From: an uncultured Campylobacterota bacterium | GTDB taxonomy: Bacteria; Campylobacterota; Campylobacteria; Campylobacterales; Sulfurovaceae | Assembly (NCBI GenBank): GCA_937141405.1 | Contig: CAKZQQ010000006.1 | Location: 62,001-126,000 of the forward strand | Direction: 5' to 3' | DNA: 64,000 bases | Shown: piece after piece, positions 25,318 through 43,334 of the stretch | How positions within the stretch are numbered: position 1 is the stretch's first letter | How the letters are laid out: each line of letters starts with the position of its first letter | Made by a program: the position numbers and the translations under genes | The notes under the pieces: model-generated | What the model saw: the letters and a program-made list of their open reading frames with translations, nothing else | Databases searched by the model: none | Told to the model about the DNA's origin: nothing

Positions 25318-25680
25318 TTATATATGGTGTTTTATATTTGGTGATTTATGGATAATTTTTGGAGGATGAATACCGCTTCTTCTAAAGCTAAAATATTTGC
25401 AGTTACAATTTGATTTTTTTATTTTTTTTGCATTTTTTATGGATTGTTTGGCAATTTTAGTAAATATGCAATTGCACAAAGTTGGATTTTGCAATAAGAG
25501 AAGACAACTATTTTGTATATCTAAAGGAGGGTCTTCTTCCTCTTCGGCAGAGTCTTTGAAACAAAGGCTGTAGATCGATGCTATTTTGCTCACTTGCTTA
25601 TGCAGCGTTATATGTACGCAATGAGCAAGGATTGATTGCAGGGTAAAATATTTTTTGCCAAAGCCTCTAGGTGATTTCAA
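25318..25680 (-). CDS. Unrecognised 120-codon frame in the metE leader
   Basis: An ATG at 25680 opens 120 codons ending 12 bases before the metE start. The product is basic and Cys-rich, with an acidic DSAEEEEDPP stretch and a Lys-rich second half. I see no known domain. Against it: a weak ribosome site (AAAGG 13 bases upstream) and very A/T-driven composition near the end. In favour: it is far longer than chance frames expected in about 430 bases of AT-rich non-coding DNA, and it is cotranscribed with metE. Otherwise the stretch 25306-25700 is simply the metE leader; I see no SAM riboswitch. Confidence 0.3.
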   Translation of the reverse strand: MKSPRGFGKKYFTLQSILAHCVHITLHKQVSKIASIYSLCFKDSAEEEEDPPLDIQNSCLLLLQNPTLCNCIFTKIAKQSIKNAKKIKKSNCNCKYFSFRRSGIHPPKIIHKSPNIKHHI

Positions 25681-25707
25681 CTACGCTACCTTTTGTCTAT
25701 TTTGAGA

Positions 25708-25713
25708 ATTATA
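25708..25713 (-). promoter_or_regulatory. -10 box of the metE-direction promoter
   Basis: Minus-strand GGATATAATTC gives a TATAAT at 25713-25708, predicting a start near 25700. It lies 21 bases from the divergent tRNA-operon -35, so the two promoters share upstream DNA. Confidence 0.5.
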
Positions 25714-25733
25714 TCCTAAAAATTAAAAAACTA

Positions 25734-25762
25734 TTGACTTTTTAAGGCTTTTTAAATATAAT
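25734..25762 (+). promoter_or_regulatory. Strong sigma70 promoter of the tRNA-tuf operon
   Basis: TTGACT (25734-25739) and TATAAT (25757-25762) are separated by exactly 17 bases. The predicted start is near 25769, 30 bases before the first tRNA. Confidence 0.75.
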
Positions 25763-25798
25763 TGCGTTCCATTTTTAGTTTCTAAAATTGGTATGGGT

Positions 25799-25874
25799 GC
25801 TGGTGTAGCTCAGCTGGTAGAGCAGCTGATTTGTAATCAGCAGGTCGCGGGTTCGAGTCCCATCACCAGCTCCA
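25799..25874 (+). tRNA. tRNA-Thr (anticodon TGT)
   Basis: 76 bases including an encoded CCA. Acceptor GCTGGTG pairs with CACCAGC; the anticodon loop TTTGTAA gives TGT; the T-loop GGGTTCGAGTCCC is standard. It is first in the Thr-Tyr-Gly-Thr-tuf order also found in E. coli (thrU-tyrU-glyT-thrT-tufB). Confidence 0.97.
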
Positions 25875-25916
25875 TAAAAAAATTATCAGTGTTTGACCGG
25901 TATCAAAACAAATTGA

Positions 25917-26002
<86 letters not shown>

Positions 26003-26023
26003 TAATTTGTTACAAGAAATGAC

Positions 26024-26100
26024 GCGGGAGTAGCTCAGTTGGCTAGAGCGTCAGCCTTCCAAGCTGAGGGTCGCGGGTTCGAGTCCCGTCTCCCGCTCCA
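26024..26100 (+). tRNA. tRNA-Gly (anticodon TCC)
   Basis: 77 bases with encoded CCA. Acceptor GCGGGAG pairs with CTCCCGC; anticodon stem TCAGC/GCTGA encloses CTTCCAA, giving TCC. Confidence 0.96.
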
Positions 26101-26188
26101 TTTATACTGGGAGCTGTGTGATTATGATATTTTTTTAATCTGCATCATACCAAGCTTTCTTGTAAAATTTCTTGTGATTTTTATCGTT

Positions 26189-26216
26189 TTGACACAGTCA
26201 GACGCAATTTTATAAG
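26189..26216 (+). promoter_or_regulatory. Internal promoter before tRNA-Thr(GGT)-tuf
   Basis: TTGACA (26189-26194) and TATAAG (26211-26216) are 16 bases apart in the 126-base gap after tRNA-Gly. It may give extra transcription of the last tRNA and tuf. Confidence 0.5.
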
Positions 26217-26226
26217 GTTCGTAGTT

Positions 26227-26301
26227 GCCCAGGTAGCTCAGTGGCAGAGCACTTCCTTGGTAAGGAAGAGGTCGGCGGTTCAATCCCGCTTCTGGGCTCC
26301 A
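26227..26301 (+). tRNA. tRNA-Thr (anticodon GGT)
   Basis: 75 bases with encoded CCA. Acceptor GCCCAGG pairs with TCTGGGC (one G-T pair); anticodon stem CTTCC/GGAAG encloses TTGGTAA, giving GGT. Confidence 0.96.
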
Positions 26302-26309
26302 GCCAGCAG

Positions 26310-26377
26310 TATGGACAAAAATGTTTTTATATCATTTTGGTATCCAAAAAGTGGAGCCAAAAGCATTTTTGTCCATA
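26310..26377. repeat. 14-bp inverted repeat with inner hairpin between tRNA-Thr and tuf
   Basis: TATGGACAAAAATG (26310-26323) and CATTTTTGTCCATA (26364-26377) are exact complements around 40 bases. Inside, TTTTGG-TAT-CCAAAA (26335-26349) forms a second hairpin, and TGGAGCC (26353-26359) is complementary to the GGCTCCA at the 3' end of the upstream tRNA. It may be a processing signal, an attenuator or a small palindromic insertion. Confidence 0.6.
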
Positions 26378-26407
26378 TATTGGTTATGGGGTCTAAGTAA
26401 ATTCTGA

Positions 26408-26413
26408 TATAAT
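26408..26413 (+). promoter_or_regulatory. -10 box directly upstream of tuf
   Basis: TATAAT sits in the palindrome CTGATATAATATCAG (26404-26418), 34 bases before the tuf ATG. tuf may thus be expressed independently of the tRNAs. Confidence 0.55.
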
Positions 26414-26447
26414 ATCAGCCTAAATTTTAAAAAGCTAGGAGAAAAAG

Positions 26448-27656
26448 ATGGCTAAGGCAAAGTTTGAAAGAAATAAACCGCATGTTAACATCGGTACAAT
26501 CGGTCACGTTGACCACGGTAAAACAACTCTAACGGCTGCTATAACAGCTGTATTGGCTACAAAAAATGACTCTGCATTTATGGATTATGATAAGATCGAT
26601 AATGCTCCTGAAGAGAGAGAAAGAGGGATTACAATCGCTACTTCTCACGTAGAGTACGAAACAGACAAGAGACATTATGCTCACGTTGACTGCCCGGGGC
26701 ATGCCGACTATGTTAAAAACATGATCACAGGTGCTGCGCAAATGGATGGTGCTATCCTTGTTATCGCTGCGACTGATGGTCCTATGGCGCAAACAAGAGA
26801 GCATATCCTTCTCTCAAAGCAAGTAGGTGTTCCATATATCGTTGTATTCTTGAACAAAGAAGATCAACTAGATGACGCTGATAAAGAAGAGATGCTTGAG
26901 CTTGTTGAGATGGAAGTTAGAGAGCTTCTAAGTCAATACGATTTCCCGGGTGATGATACACCTATCGTTGCAGGTTCTGCATTTCAAGCACTTGAAGAAG
27001 CAAAAGCAGGTAATCTTGGACCATGGTCTGAGAAGATTATTGCACTTATGGATGCTGTTGATGAATACATCCCTGATCCTGTTCGTGAAACTGATAAAGA
27101 TTTCTTGATGCCGATTGAAGATATCTTCTCTATTCAAGGTCGTGGTACAGTTGTAACCGGAAGAATCGAAAGAGGAAAAGTGTGTGTAGGTGACAATATT
27201 GAGATCGTTGGTATCAAAGATTCTCAAAGCACAACCGTAACCGGTGTTGAGATGTTTAGAAAAGAGATGGATTGTGGTGAAGCCGGAGATAACTGTGGTG
27301 TTCTTATCCGTGGTATCGAAAAAGAAAATGTACAAAGAGGTATGGTTCTTTGTAAACCAAAATCAATCACTCCTCATACACAATTTGAAGCTGAGGTTTA
27401 TGTTCTAACAAAAGAAGAGGGTGGTAGACATACACCATTCTTTAACAACTATAGACCACAATTTTATGTGAGAACTACGGATGTTACCGGTTCAGTTCAG
27501 CTTCAAGCAGGAACTGAGATGGTTATGCCTGGTGATAATGTTAAGATCAATGTTGAACTCATCGCTCCAATCGCTCTCGAAGAGGGAACAAGATTTGCTA
27601 TCCGTGAGGGTGGTAGAACTGTTGGTGCCGGTGTTGTAACAAAGGTCATTGCATAA
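26448..27656 (+). CDS. tuf: Elongation factor Tu
   Basis: 402 residues with the G1 motif [10 protein letters not shown]2 RGITI, G3 DCPGH, G4 NKED and G5 GSA, then the two beta-barrel domains ending [14 protein letters not shown]. It delivers aminoacyl-tRNA to the ribosomal A site using GTP. AGGAGAAAA precedes the ATG. It follows four tRNAs and leads into rpmG-tRNA-Trp-secE-nusG, the classic order in Campylobacterota. Confidence 0.98.
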   Translation: MAKAKFERNKPHVNIGTIGHVDHGKTTLTAAITAVLATKNDSAFMDYDKIDNAPEERERGITIATSHVEYETDKRHYAHVDCPGHADYVKNMITGAAQMDGAILVIAATDGPMAQTREHILLSKQVGVPYIVVFLNKEDQLDDADKEEMLELVEMEVRELLSQYDFPGDDTPIVAGSAFQALEEAKAGNLGPWSEKIIALMDAVDEYIPDPVRETDKDFLMPIEDIFSIQGRGTVVTGRIERGKVCVGDNIEIVGIKDSQSTTVTGVEMFRKEMDCGEAGDNCGVLIRGIEKENVQRGMVLCKPKSITPHTQFEAEVYVLTKEEGGRHTPFFNNYRPQFYVRTTDVTGSVQLQAGTEMVMPGDNVKINVELIAPIALEEGTRFAIREGGRTVGAGVVTKVIA

Positions 27657-27716
27657 TCCCAACTTTAGCAACAAAGAGGCTTCTTGCCTCCTAGCTAAGT
27701 AGATAATGGAGATAAA

Positions 27717-27869
27717 ATGAGAGAGACTGTACATTTGGGTTGTGAAAAGTGCACTAGACGTAACTATCACACAACAAAAAATAAAAAAAATACGACTGAA
27801 AAACTTGCACTTAAAAAATACTGCAAGTGGTGCAAAGAGCACACAGTTCACAAAGAGATGAAGCTTTAA
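27717..27869 (+). CDS. rpmG: Ribosomal protein L33
   Basis: 50 residues, [18 protein letters not shown]...[16 protein letters not shown]. Two CxxC pairs (CEKC, CKWC) form a zinc site, so this is the zinc-containing C+ form. ATGGAGAT lies just before the ATG. It is below the usual ORF length cut-off but unmistakable. Confidence 0.95.
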   Translation: MRETVHLGCEKCTRRNYHTTKNKKNTTEKLALKKYCKWCKEHTVHKEMKL

Positions 27870-27903
27870 GCTCATCCTTTCGGGTTAGTTTGATTTAGTT
27901 GTT

Positions 27904-27979
27904 AGGCCAATAGCTCAGTTGGTAGAGCACTGGTCTCCAAAACCAGGTGCCGGGGGTTCGAGTCCCTCTTGGCCTGCCA
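27904..27979 (+). tRNA. tRNA-Trp (anticodon CCA)
   Basis: 76 bases with encoded CCA. Acceptor AGGCCAA pairs with TTGGCCT; anticodon stem CTGGT/ACCAG encloses CTCCAAA, giving CCA. It lies between rpmG and secE, a usual place for it. Confidence 0.97.
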
Positions 27980-27997
27980 TAAAGAAGGTGATTGATA

Positions 27998-28177
27998 ATG
28001 AACAAAATTTCAACATTTATTGCGCATGCAAGAGACGAGATAAATAAAGTTATCTTTCCAACAAAGATGCAGGTTCGACAGGCATTTTTTGCGGTGATTT
28101 TAGTTGTTGTAGCTATTTCACTTTTTTTAGCATTGGTTGATTTGATTATGTCAAGCATTGTATCATCAGTAATATAA
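27998..28177 (+). CDS. secE: Preprotein translocase subunit SecE
   Basis: 59 residues with one membrane helix (AFFAVILVVVAISLFLALVDLI) after the conserved amphipathic ARDEINKVIFPTKMQV. It clamps SecY in the Sec translocon. ATG 27998 with AAGAAGGTG upstream is preferred over TTG 27992. Confidence 0.92.
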   Translation: MNKISTFIAHARDEINKVIFPTKMQVRQAFFAVILVVVAISLFLALVDLIMSSIVSSVI

Positions 28178-28185
28178 GGATTTAA

Positions 28186-28716
28186 ATGGCTTATCAATGG
28201 TATGCAATACAGACCTATGCTGGAAGTGAAAGATCAGTTAAAGAGTCAATTGAGCGATTAGCAAAAGATTATGGTTTGGAAGATAAAGTAGAAAGAATCG
28301 TTGTTCCTACAGAAGAGGTCATCGAAGTAAAAAATGGTGAGAAGAGAATCACAGAGAGATCACTCTATCCGGGTTATGCTTTCGCACATATAGATCTGGA
28401 TACCGATCTTTGGCATAAGATCCAGAGTCTTCCAAAAGTATCTAGATTTATCGGTGAACAAAAGACACCAACACCATTAAGCGATGCAGATATTAAGGTG
28501 ATACTTGAAAAGATGGAGAAAAAATCTGCTCCTAGACCAAAAATTGATTTTGAGATGGGAGAGATGGTTCGAATCATTGATGGACCATTTGCAAACTTTA
28601 CCGGTATGGTCGAAGAGTACGATCTTGATCATGGTAAGTTACGATTGAATGTATCTATATTTGGAAGAAATACACCGGTTGAAATCTTGTACACGCAAGT
28701 CGAAAAGATTATATAA
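28186..28716 (+). CDS. nusG: Transcription termination/antitermination factor NusG
   Basis: 176 residues: the NGN domain (WYAIQTYAGSERSVKESI; LYPGYAFAHIDL) and a C-terminal KOW domain (GEMVRIIDGPFANFTGMVEE). It binds RNA polymerase and links it to Rho or the ribosome. It follows secE by 8 bases, with AAGGA in the gap. Confidence 0.97.
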   Translation: MAYQWYAIQTYAGSERSVKESIERLAKDYGLEDKVERIVVPTEEVIEVKNGEKRITERSLYPGYAFAHIDLDTDLWHKIQSLPKVSRFIGEQKTPTPLSDADIKVILEKMEKKSAPRPKIDFEMGEMVRIIDGPFANFTGMVEEYDLDHGKLRLNVSIFGRNTPVEILYTQVEKII

Positions 28717-28744
28717 GAAGTTCATAACATAAAGAGGGAAAGAT

Positions 28745-29170
28745 ATGGCAAAGAAAATACAAACGAGTTTTAAGATGATTATACCTGCCGGTTCAGCGAA
28801 TCCATCGCCGCCGGTTGGTCCTGCATGTGGTCAAAGAGGTATAAACATTATGGAGTTTTGTAAAGCTTTTAATGAAAAGACAAAAGATATGATGGGATTC
28901 AATGTTCCTGTAGAGATCACTGTTTATACAGATAAGAGTTTTACATTTATAACAAAGCAACCGCCTGCAACCGATCTTATCAAAAAAGCTGCCGGTATCA
29001 AAAAAGGGACAGATAATCCTTTGTTGAACAAAGTTGCAAAGATAACAAAAGCACAACTTGATGAGATAGTCGAGAAAAAAATCGCCGATCTCAATACAGA
29101 CGACAAAGAGGTTGCTGCTAAAATCATCGCCGGATCATGCAGAAGCATGGGCGTTGAGATAGCGGATTAA
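28745..29170 (+). CDS. rplK: Ribosomal protein L11
   Basis: 141 residues with the L11 N-terminal [23 protein letters not shown] loop and the C-terminal rRNA-binding [12 protein letters not shown]. It is part of the GTPase-associated centre with L10/L12. GAGGGAAAG precedes the ATG. Confidence 0.97.
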   Translation: MAKKIQTSFKMIIPAGSANPSPPVGPACGQRGINIMEFCKAFNEKTKDMMGFNVPVEITVYTDKSFTFITKQPPATDLIKKAAGIKKGTDNPLLNKVAKITKAQLDEIVEKKIADLNTDDKEVAAKIIAGSCRSMGVEIAD

Positions 29171-29223
29171 GCATCAACTAACCACATGATGTAAAACGTG
29201 GGAGCAAATAAGCGGAGAAATAT

Positions 29224-29925
29224 ATGGTAAAGACAACAAAAAGACGAGAAGCATTACTAGCAAAAGTAGATAAGACAAAAGAGTATAGCGTGGAAGAAGC
29301 TATGACTATTTTGCCTGATCTTAAATCAGCGAAATTTGATGAGACGATCGAGATCGCACTCAACCTCAATGTAGATCCTAGACATGCGGATCAGATGATA
29401 AGAGGTTCTGTAGTCCTTCCTCACGGAACAGGGAAAACAGTGCGTGTAGCAGTTTTTGCAAAAGATGCTAAAGCAGATGAAGCAAAAGCAGCAGGTGCCG
29501 ATATCGTTGGAAGTGATGATCTTATAGAGCAGATCCAAAGCGGCACTATCAACTTCGATACGGTAATCGCAACGCCGGATATGATGGGTGTTATCGGAAA
29601 AGTAGCAAGAGTCCTTGGACCAAAAGGTCTTATGCCAAACCCTAAAACAGGTACAGTGACTATGGATGTAGCAACTGCTGTTAAAAATGCAAAAGGTGGA
29701 CAGGTAAATTTCCGTGTTGATAAAAAAGGAAATATCCATGCAGGTATCGGAAAGATAAGTTTTAAAGCTGATCAGATAAAAGAGAACTTTATCAAATTTA
29801 TCGAAGTAATCAACCGTGCAAAACCTTCTACGGCAAAAGGAAGATATATAACAAATGCTGCAATCTCATTAACGATGAGTCCTTCAGTGAAACTGAATAC
29901 TCTAGAGTTATTGGAGATTAAATAG
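29224..29925 (+). CDS. rplA: Ribosomal protein L1
   Basis: 233 residues with [22 protein letters not shown] and [15 protein letters not shown], the L1 signature. It builds the L1 stalk at the E site and can repress its own operon. The 53-base gap after rplK contains CCAC/GTGG arms around ATGATGTAAAAC (29182-29201), possibly an L1-binding hairpin. Confidence 0.97.
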   Translation: MVKTTKRREALLAKVDKTKEYSVEEAMTILPDLKSAKFDETIEIALNLNVDPRHADQMIRGSVVLPHGTGKTVRVAVFAKDAKADEAKAAGADIVGSDDLIEQIQSGTINFDTVIATPDMMGVIGKVARVLGPKGLMPNPKTGTVTMDVATAVKNAKGGQVNFRVDKKGNIHAGIGKISFKADQIKENFIKFIEVINRAKPSTAKGRYITNAAISLTMSPSVKLNTLELLEIK

Positions 29926-30028
29926 TTTAACTATTTTATCTTGGCCAAAGAAAGCAGGGGTCGTTGACTTAAACGAGATTTTATCTCAGCCGCAAGGCAA
30001 GCCCTACTAGAGGTCGAAAGGAGAAAAG
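29926..30028 (+). promoter_or_regulatory. L10-type mRNA leader upstream of rplJ
   Basis: The 103-base gap between rplA and rplJ contains AAAGAAAGCAGGGG, paired segments GAGATTTTATCTC and the GCCGCAAGGCAAGCCC junction typical of the leader bound by the L10(L12) complex. Binding represses translation of rplJ-rplL. The call rests on position and motif resemblance. Confidence 0.6.
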
Positions 30029-30514
30029 ATGACAAAAGCAGAAAAACAACAACTTGTTGCCGAGCTTACAGACGGTTTTAAAGATGCCGGTGCCATTGTA
30101 GTTTGTGACTACAAAGGTATGGGTGTTAAAGATATCGAGTCTGTTCGTAAGATGGCAAGAGAAACAGATGCCAAAGTGAAGATTGTTAAAAATACTCTTG
30201 CTTCTATCGCTCTAGCAAATACAGAGCATGAGAAACTAGATTTTGTTGACATGAACATGGTTATCTGGGGAAGTGATCAAGTCGCTACTTGTAAAATCGC
30301 AGATAAAACTGCAGCTGATTTTAAAGAGAAATTTGCGATTAGATCAGCTTTGCTTGAAGGGAAAGTTGTCGATGTAAATACTGTTGTATCTATGGCGAAA
30401 CTTCCTGGCAGAGAAGAGCTTCTTGGTATGTTGCTTAATGTTTGGATGGCACCGATTAGAAATATCACAATCGGTCTTGATAGACTTGCAACAAAAAGAC
30501 AAGAAGAGGCATAA
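30029..30514 (+). CDS. rplJ: Ribosomal protein L10
   Basis: 161 residues with the N-terminal rRNA-binding domain (VVCDYKGMGVKDIESVRKMAR; VKIVKNTLASIAL) and a C-terminal helix that anchors L12 dimers. It follows a probable autoregulatory leader. AAAGGAG lies before the ATG. Confidence 0.96.
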   Translation: MTKAEKQQLVAELTDGFKDAGAIVVCDYKGMGVKDIESVRKMARETDAKVKIVKNTLASIALANTEHEKLDFVDMNMVIWGSDQVATCKIADKTAADFKEKFAIRSALLEGKVVDVNTVVSMAKLPGREELLGMLLNVWMAPIRNITIGLDRLATKRQEEA

Positions 30515-30578
30515 AAAGTTGGCTTTGGAGATTTTCTCCTTTCGATTGAATAAAAGAAAAAACTAAAAAGGATATAAA

Positions 30579-30953
30579 ATGGCAGTTACAAAAGAAGATG
30601 TAATGGAATTCATCTCAAACATGTCTGTACTTGAACTAAGTGAGATGGTAAAAGAGTTTGAAGAGAAATTTGGTGTATCAGCGCAAGCAACAGTAGTTGC
30701 AGCAGGCGGTGCAGCAGGCGAAGCAGCAGCAGCTGATGAGCAAACAGAGTTTACTGTAGTACTTGCAGCTACAGGTGATAAAAAGATCAATGTAATTAAA
30801 GTCGTAAGAGAAGTTACAGGTCTTGGTCTTAAAGAGGCAAAAGATGCTACCGAAAACACTCCGGCAGTTATCAAAGAGGGTGCAAGCAAAGAAGAAGCAG
30901 AAGAGATTAAAAAGAAATTCGAAGAAGCCGGAGCTACTTGCGAACTCAAGTAA
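30579..30953 (+). CDS. rplL: Ribosomal protein L7/L12
   Basis: 124 residues: an N-terminal dimerisation region, an Ala-rich hinge ([12 protein letters not shown]) and a C-terminal factor-binding domain ([20 protein letters not shown]...GLGLKEAKD). It recruits translational GTPases. A small hairpin GGAG/CTCC lies between rplJ and rplL. Confidence 0.97.
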   Translation: MAVTKEDVMEFISNMSVLELSEMVKEFEEKFGVSAQATVVAAGGAAGEAAAADEQTEFTVVLAATGDKKINVIKVVREVTGLGLKEAKDATENTPAVIKEGASKEEAEEIKKKFEEAGATCELK

Positions 30954-30962
30954 AAACTACGC

Positions 30963-30983
30963 AACAAGGGGTCTTCCCTTGTT
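30963..30983 (+). terminator. Hairpin between rplL and rpoB (attenuator or RNase III site)
   Basis: AACAAGGG (30963-30970) and CCCTTGTT (30976-30983) form a perfect 8-bp stem with loop GTCTT. No T-run follows, so partial termination or processing is more likely, as between rplL and rpoB in E. coli. The rest of the 155-base gap shows nothing else. Confidence 0.55.
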
Positions 30984-31105
30984 CATCTCACATGGAGATA
31001 GCGATAAACTATTTAAGAGACATTCTCATACCCTCATTAGAAATAGTTTTTTTCTGTATCCACGGCCATGAAACTACAAACAAAAAACTTAAAAGACAAG
31101 GTTAG

Positions 31106-39788
<8,683 letters not shown>

Positions 39789-39789
39789 T

Positions 39790-39810
39790 ACGTCCCCACC
39801 CTTGGGGCGT
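39790..39810 (+). terminator. Hairpin after rpoC
   Basis: ACGTCCCC and GGGGCGT form a stem with a bulged T and loop ACCCTT, starting 2 bases after the rpoC stop. Only A-rich sequence follows, so termination may be incomplete. Confidence 0.5.
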
Positions 39811-39834
39811 AAGTAAAAATAAAGAAAAAATTGG

Positions 39835-39896
39835 TATAATACCTTCCATTTTTCTGCGCTTACAGCATACAAATATATACACAGAGTATCTATTTG
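39835..39896 (+). promoter_or_regulatory. rpsL-rpsG-fusA promoter and leader stem-loop
   Basis: TTGGTATAAT gives an extended -10 (39835-39840). Downstream, CAAATA-T-ATAC (39870-39880) pairs with GTAT-C-TATTTG (39886-39896) with one mismatch around loop ACAGA. The stem-loop lies in the leader about 50 bases before rpsL and might bind a ribosomal protein. Confidence 0.45.
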
Positions 39897-39945
39897 TGTG
39901 GTGTAACCACCCAGATTTTATGAACAAAAACAGAAAGGAAACATT

Positions 39946-40317
39946 TTGCCAACCATAAACCAGTTGATTCGCAAAGAGCGAAAAAAAGTGATTAAGAAAT
40001 CAAAATCACCGGCACTTGTAAAATGTCCTCAAAGAAGAGGCGTTTGTACAAGAGTATATACAACAACACCAAAAAAACCAAACTCGGCACTTAGAAAAGT
40101 AGCCAAAGTAAGACTTACGAGTGGTTTTGAAGTTATTTCGTATATCGGAGGCGAGGGTCACAACCTTCAAGAGCACTCAATCGTACTTGTAAGGGGCGGA
40201 AGAGTAAAAGATTTACCGGGTGTGAAATACCACATTGTTAGAGGTGCGTTAGATGCATCGGGTGTTGCCAAAAGAACAGTGGCGAGATCTAAATACGGCG
40301 CGAAAAGACCTAAATAA
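39946..40317 (+). CDS. rpsL: Ribosomal protein S12
   Basis: 123 residues with [20 protein letters not shown] and [17 protein letters not shown]. The lysines where streptomycin-resistance changes usually occur are the sensitive type. The start is TTG at 39946 with AAAGGAA 6 bases before it; no in-frame ATG fits the conserved PTINQLIR N-terminus. Confidence 0.97.
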   Translation: MPTINQLIRKERKKVIKKSKSPALVKCPQRRGVCTRVYTTTPKKPNSALRKVAKVRLTSGFEVISYIGGEGHNLQEHSIVLVRGGRVKDLPGVKYHIVRGALDASGVAKRTVARSKYGAKRPK

Positions 40318-40382
40318 TATATCTATTTTAGGTTTTAGTTTAAGCAGGTGTTATCGCTTATACCTTTTGGGATGACGCTTGA

Positions 40383-40880
<498 letters not shown>

Positions 40881-40891
40881 GGAGATAAATA

Positions 40892-42973
40892 ATGTCTAGA
40901 TCACATCCTCTTGAAAAAGTTAGAAATATAGGAATTGCAGCGCATATTGATGCCGGGAAAACAACAACAACAGAGAGAATCCTGTTTTATACGGGTGTTT
41001 CCCACAAAATTGGTGAGGTGCATGATGGTGCGGCAACAATGGACTGGATGGAGCAAGAGCAAGAGAGAGGAATCACGATCACATCGGCGGCTACTACTTG
41101 TCATTGGGAAGGTCATCAGATCAATATCATAGACACCCCCGGCCACGTTGACTTTACTATTGAAGTTGAAAGATCTATGCGTGTTCTTGATGGTGCTGTT
41201 GCTGTATTCTGTTCTGTCGGTGGTGTGCAGCCACAATCAGAGACAGTTTGGAGACAAGCAAATAAATATCATGTTCCAAGAATGGTTTTTGTCAACAAGA
41301 TGGACAGAACCGGTGCTGATTTTTATGAAGTTGAGAGACAGATAAGAGATAGACTCAAAGCAAATGCTGTGCCTATTCAATTGCCTATAGGTGCAGAGGA
41401 AAACTTCAAAGGTATTGTAGACCTAGTGACTATGAAAGCTACTGTATGGGGTGATGATCAGTCAAAAATGGGTCAAGAGTATGAGATTATTGACATTCCT
41501 GCTGATATGGTAGATAAAGCAAACGAGTATAGAGAAAAACTTATCGAAGCGATATCTGAGTGTGATGAGGTTCTTCTTGAGAAGTTTATGGAAGGTGAAG
41601 AGCTGAGTGAAGCAGAGATAAAAGCAGGGATTAAAAAAGCGACACTTGCTATTGAAATCATCCCTATGACTTGTGGAACAGCATTTAAAAATAAAGGGGT
41701 ACAAACACTTCTTGATGCTGTTGTTGCCTATCTTCCTGCTCCAACAGAAGTTGCCGATATCAAAGGTGAGTATGAAAATGGCGATCATGTTATCGTCCCT
41801 TCGACAGATGAGGGCTCAGTTGCAGGACTTGCATTTAAGATTATGACGGATCCATTTGTTGGACAGCTTACTTTTGTGAGAGTCTATAGAGGTGTACTCG
41901 AATCAGGAACCTATGTCTACAACACAACAAAAGATAAAAAAGAGAGAATCGGAAGACTTCTTAAGATGCACTCAAACAAGAGAGAAGAGGTAAATAAGCT
42001 CTATGCCGGCGAAATTGGTGCGGTTGTAGGTCTTAAAACTACACTTACGGGTGATACACTCTCAAGTGAAAAAGATAAAGTTATCCTTGAGCGCATGGAA
42101 TTCCCGGATCCGGTTATCTCTGTTGCGGTTGAACCTAAAACAAAAGCCGATCAAGAGAAGATGGGTGTTGCGCTAGGTAAATTGGCACAAGAAGATCCAT
42201 CTTTTAGAGTAGCTACAGATGAAGAGTCCGGTCAGACAATTATCTCCGGTATGGGTGAACTTCACCTGGAGATTCTTGTTGATAGAATGATGAGAGAATT
42301 CAAAGTAGACGCAGAAGTCGGCGCGCCGCAAGTTGCTTATAGAGAGACTATCAAAACTGCTATTGATAAAGAGTATAAATATGCGAAACAGTCAGGCGGT
42401 AGAGGACAATTTGGTCATGTATTCTTGAAGATTGAGCCACAAGAACCGGGTGCGGGTTATGAGTTTATCGATCAGATCAAAGGCGGTGTTATCCCAAAAG
42501 AGTATATCCCTGCTGTTAATAAAGGTATCCAAGAGGCTATGGATAGAGGTATCCAAGCCGGATATCCTGTCGTTGATGTAAAAGTGACTCTTTATGATGG
42601 TAGTTACCATGAGGTTGACTCTTCTGAGATGGCGTTTAAACTTGCAGGTTCTATGGGCTTTAGAGAGGGTGCTAGAGCAGCAAATCCTATTATTCTCGAA
42701 CCTTTGATGAAGGTTGAAGTTGAAGTCCCTGAGGACTATATGGGAGATGTTATCGGCGATATCTCAAAAAGAAGAGGTCAAGTGAATGGTATGAGTGAGC
42801 GAAGCGGTAATAAGATCGTTGATGCATTCGTTCCACTTGCAGAGATGTTTGGGTATTCAACTGATCTAAGATCGATGACACAAGGTCGTGCAACATACTC
42901 TATGGAGTTTGATCACTATGAAGAGGTTCCTTCAAATGTTTCTAAGGAAATCATCACAAAAAGAAACGGCTAA
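40892..42973 (+). CDS. fusA: Elongation factor G
   Basis: 693 residues with G1 [10 protein letters not shown]2 [12 protein letters not shown]3 DTPGHVDF and G4 NKMDR, then domains II-V ending in [17 protein letters not shown]. It drives translocation. It starts 11 bases after rpsG with AAGGAG. A perfect 10-bp hairpin ends the unit. Confidence 0.98.
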   Translation: MSRSHPLEKVRNIGIAAHIDAGKTTTTERILFYTGVSHKIGEVHDGAATMDWMEQEQERGITITSAATTCHWEGHQINIIDTPGHVDFTIEVERSMRVLDGAVAVFCSVGGVQPQSETVWRQANKYHVPRMVFVNKMDRTGADFYEVERQIRDRLKANAVPIQLPIGAEENFKGIVDLVTMKATVWGDDQSKMGQEYEIIDIPADMVDKANEYREKLIEAISECDEVLLEKFMEGEELSEAEIKAGIKKATLAIEIIPMTCGTAFKNKGVQTLLDAVVAYLPAPTEVADIKGEYENGDHVIVPSTDEGSVAGLAFKIMTDPFVGQLTFVRVYRGVLESGTYVYNTTKDKKERIGRLLKMHSNKREEVNKLYAGEIGAVVGLKTTLTGDTLSSEKDKVILERMEFPDPVISVAVEPKTKADQEKMGVALGKLAQEDPSFRVATDEESGQTIISGMGELHLEILVDRMMREFKVDAEVGAPQVAYRETIKTAIDKEYKYAKQSGGRGQFGHVFLKIEPQEPGAGYEFIDQIKGGVIPKEYIPAVNKGIQEAMDRGIQAGYPVVDVKVTLYDGSYHEVDSSEMAFKLAGSMGFREGARAANPIILEPLMKVEVEVPEDYMGDVIGDISKRRGQVNGMSERSGNKIVDAFVPLAEMFGYSTDLRSMTQGRATYSMEFDHYEEVPSNVSKEIITKRNG

Positions 42974-42985
42974 TAAGCCATAAAA

Positions 42986-43014
42986 GAAGCTCAAGCCATG
43001 AAGTCTTGAGCTTC
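42986..43014. terminator. 10-bp perfect hairpin between fusA and the convergent HTH gene
   Basis: GAAGCTCAAG (42986-42995) and CTTGAGCTTC (43005-43014) enclose 9 bases. On the minus strand the stem runs into TTCTTTTAT, a good intrinsic terminator. On the plus strand only CATAC follows. The stem reaches into the stop region of the minus-strand gene. Confidence 0.7.
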
Positions 43015-43276
43015 ATACTACGACTACGGTATTTCTTGTAGTCTCTCCATAAAGCATCCATTTCAGATCTATCTCATTATCGAAACAAAACTCAGCTAGC
43101 TCTTTATAGGGAATCTTTCCTCTTTTTTTGATAACAGCAAAATATTGCGGTTCGAGTTTGAGCAAAAGAGCGATATCTTTGTCGTATATTTTTTTACTCT
43201 TAGTGCACGTTTGTACCGTGAGTTTTATCCTCTTTATGATGTGGTCTAGTTTGATTATTTTCTCTTGATTGTTCAT
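43013..43276 (-). CDS. Small HTH protein, paralogue of the S24 repressor's DNA-binding domain
   Basis: 87 residues. KKIYDKDIALLLKLEPQYFAVIKKRGKIPY and the following ELAEFCFDNEIDLKWMLYGE align closely with residues 22-70 of the S24 repressor at 18659, but the peptidase domain is missing. It could bind related operators without being cleavable, acting as a modulator, or be autonomous. It lies last in a leftward series after gyrB and queF, separated from queF by 58 bases that include a TAAAAT box, so it may have its own promoter. Confidence 0.75.
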   Translation of the reverse strand: MNNQEKIIKLDHIIKRIKLTVQTCTKSKKIYDKDIALLLKLEPQYFAVIKKRGKIPYKELAEFCFDNEIDLKWMLYGETTRNTVVVV

Positions 43277-43334
43277 AACCTAATGGTAACAAATTTTAGG
43301 CGTTCACTTTAAAAATATGACTTTTTGAAATATT

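Noticed and set aside
25306-25700. SAM or other known riboswitch in front of metE
   Set aside because: No recognisable SAM-I/II or cobalamin core was found by eye; only the open frame and weak pairing are visible.
30563-30967. 134-codon antisense frame opposite rplL
   Set aside because: It is a shadow of the Ala/Glu-rich rplL codons and has no family features.
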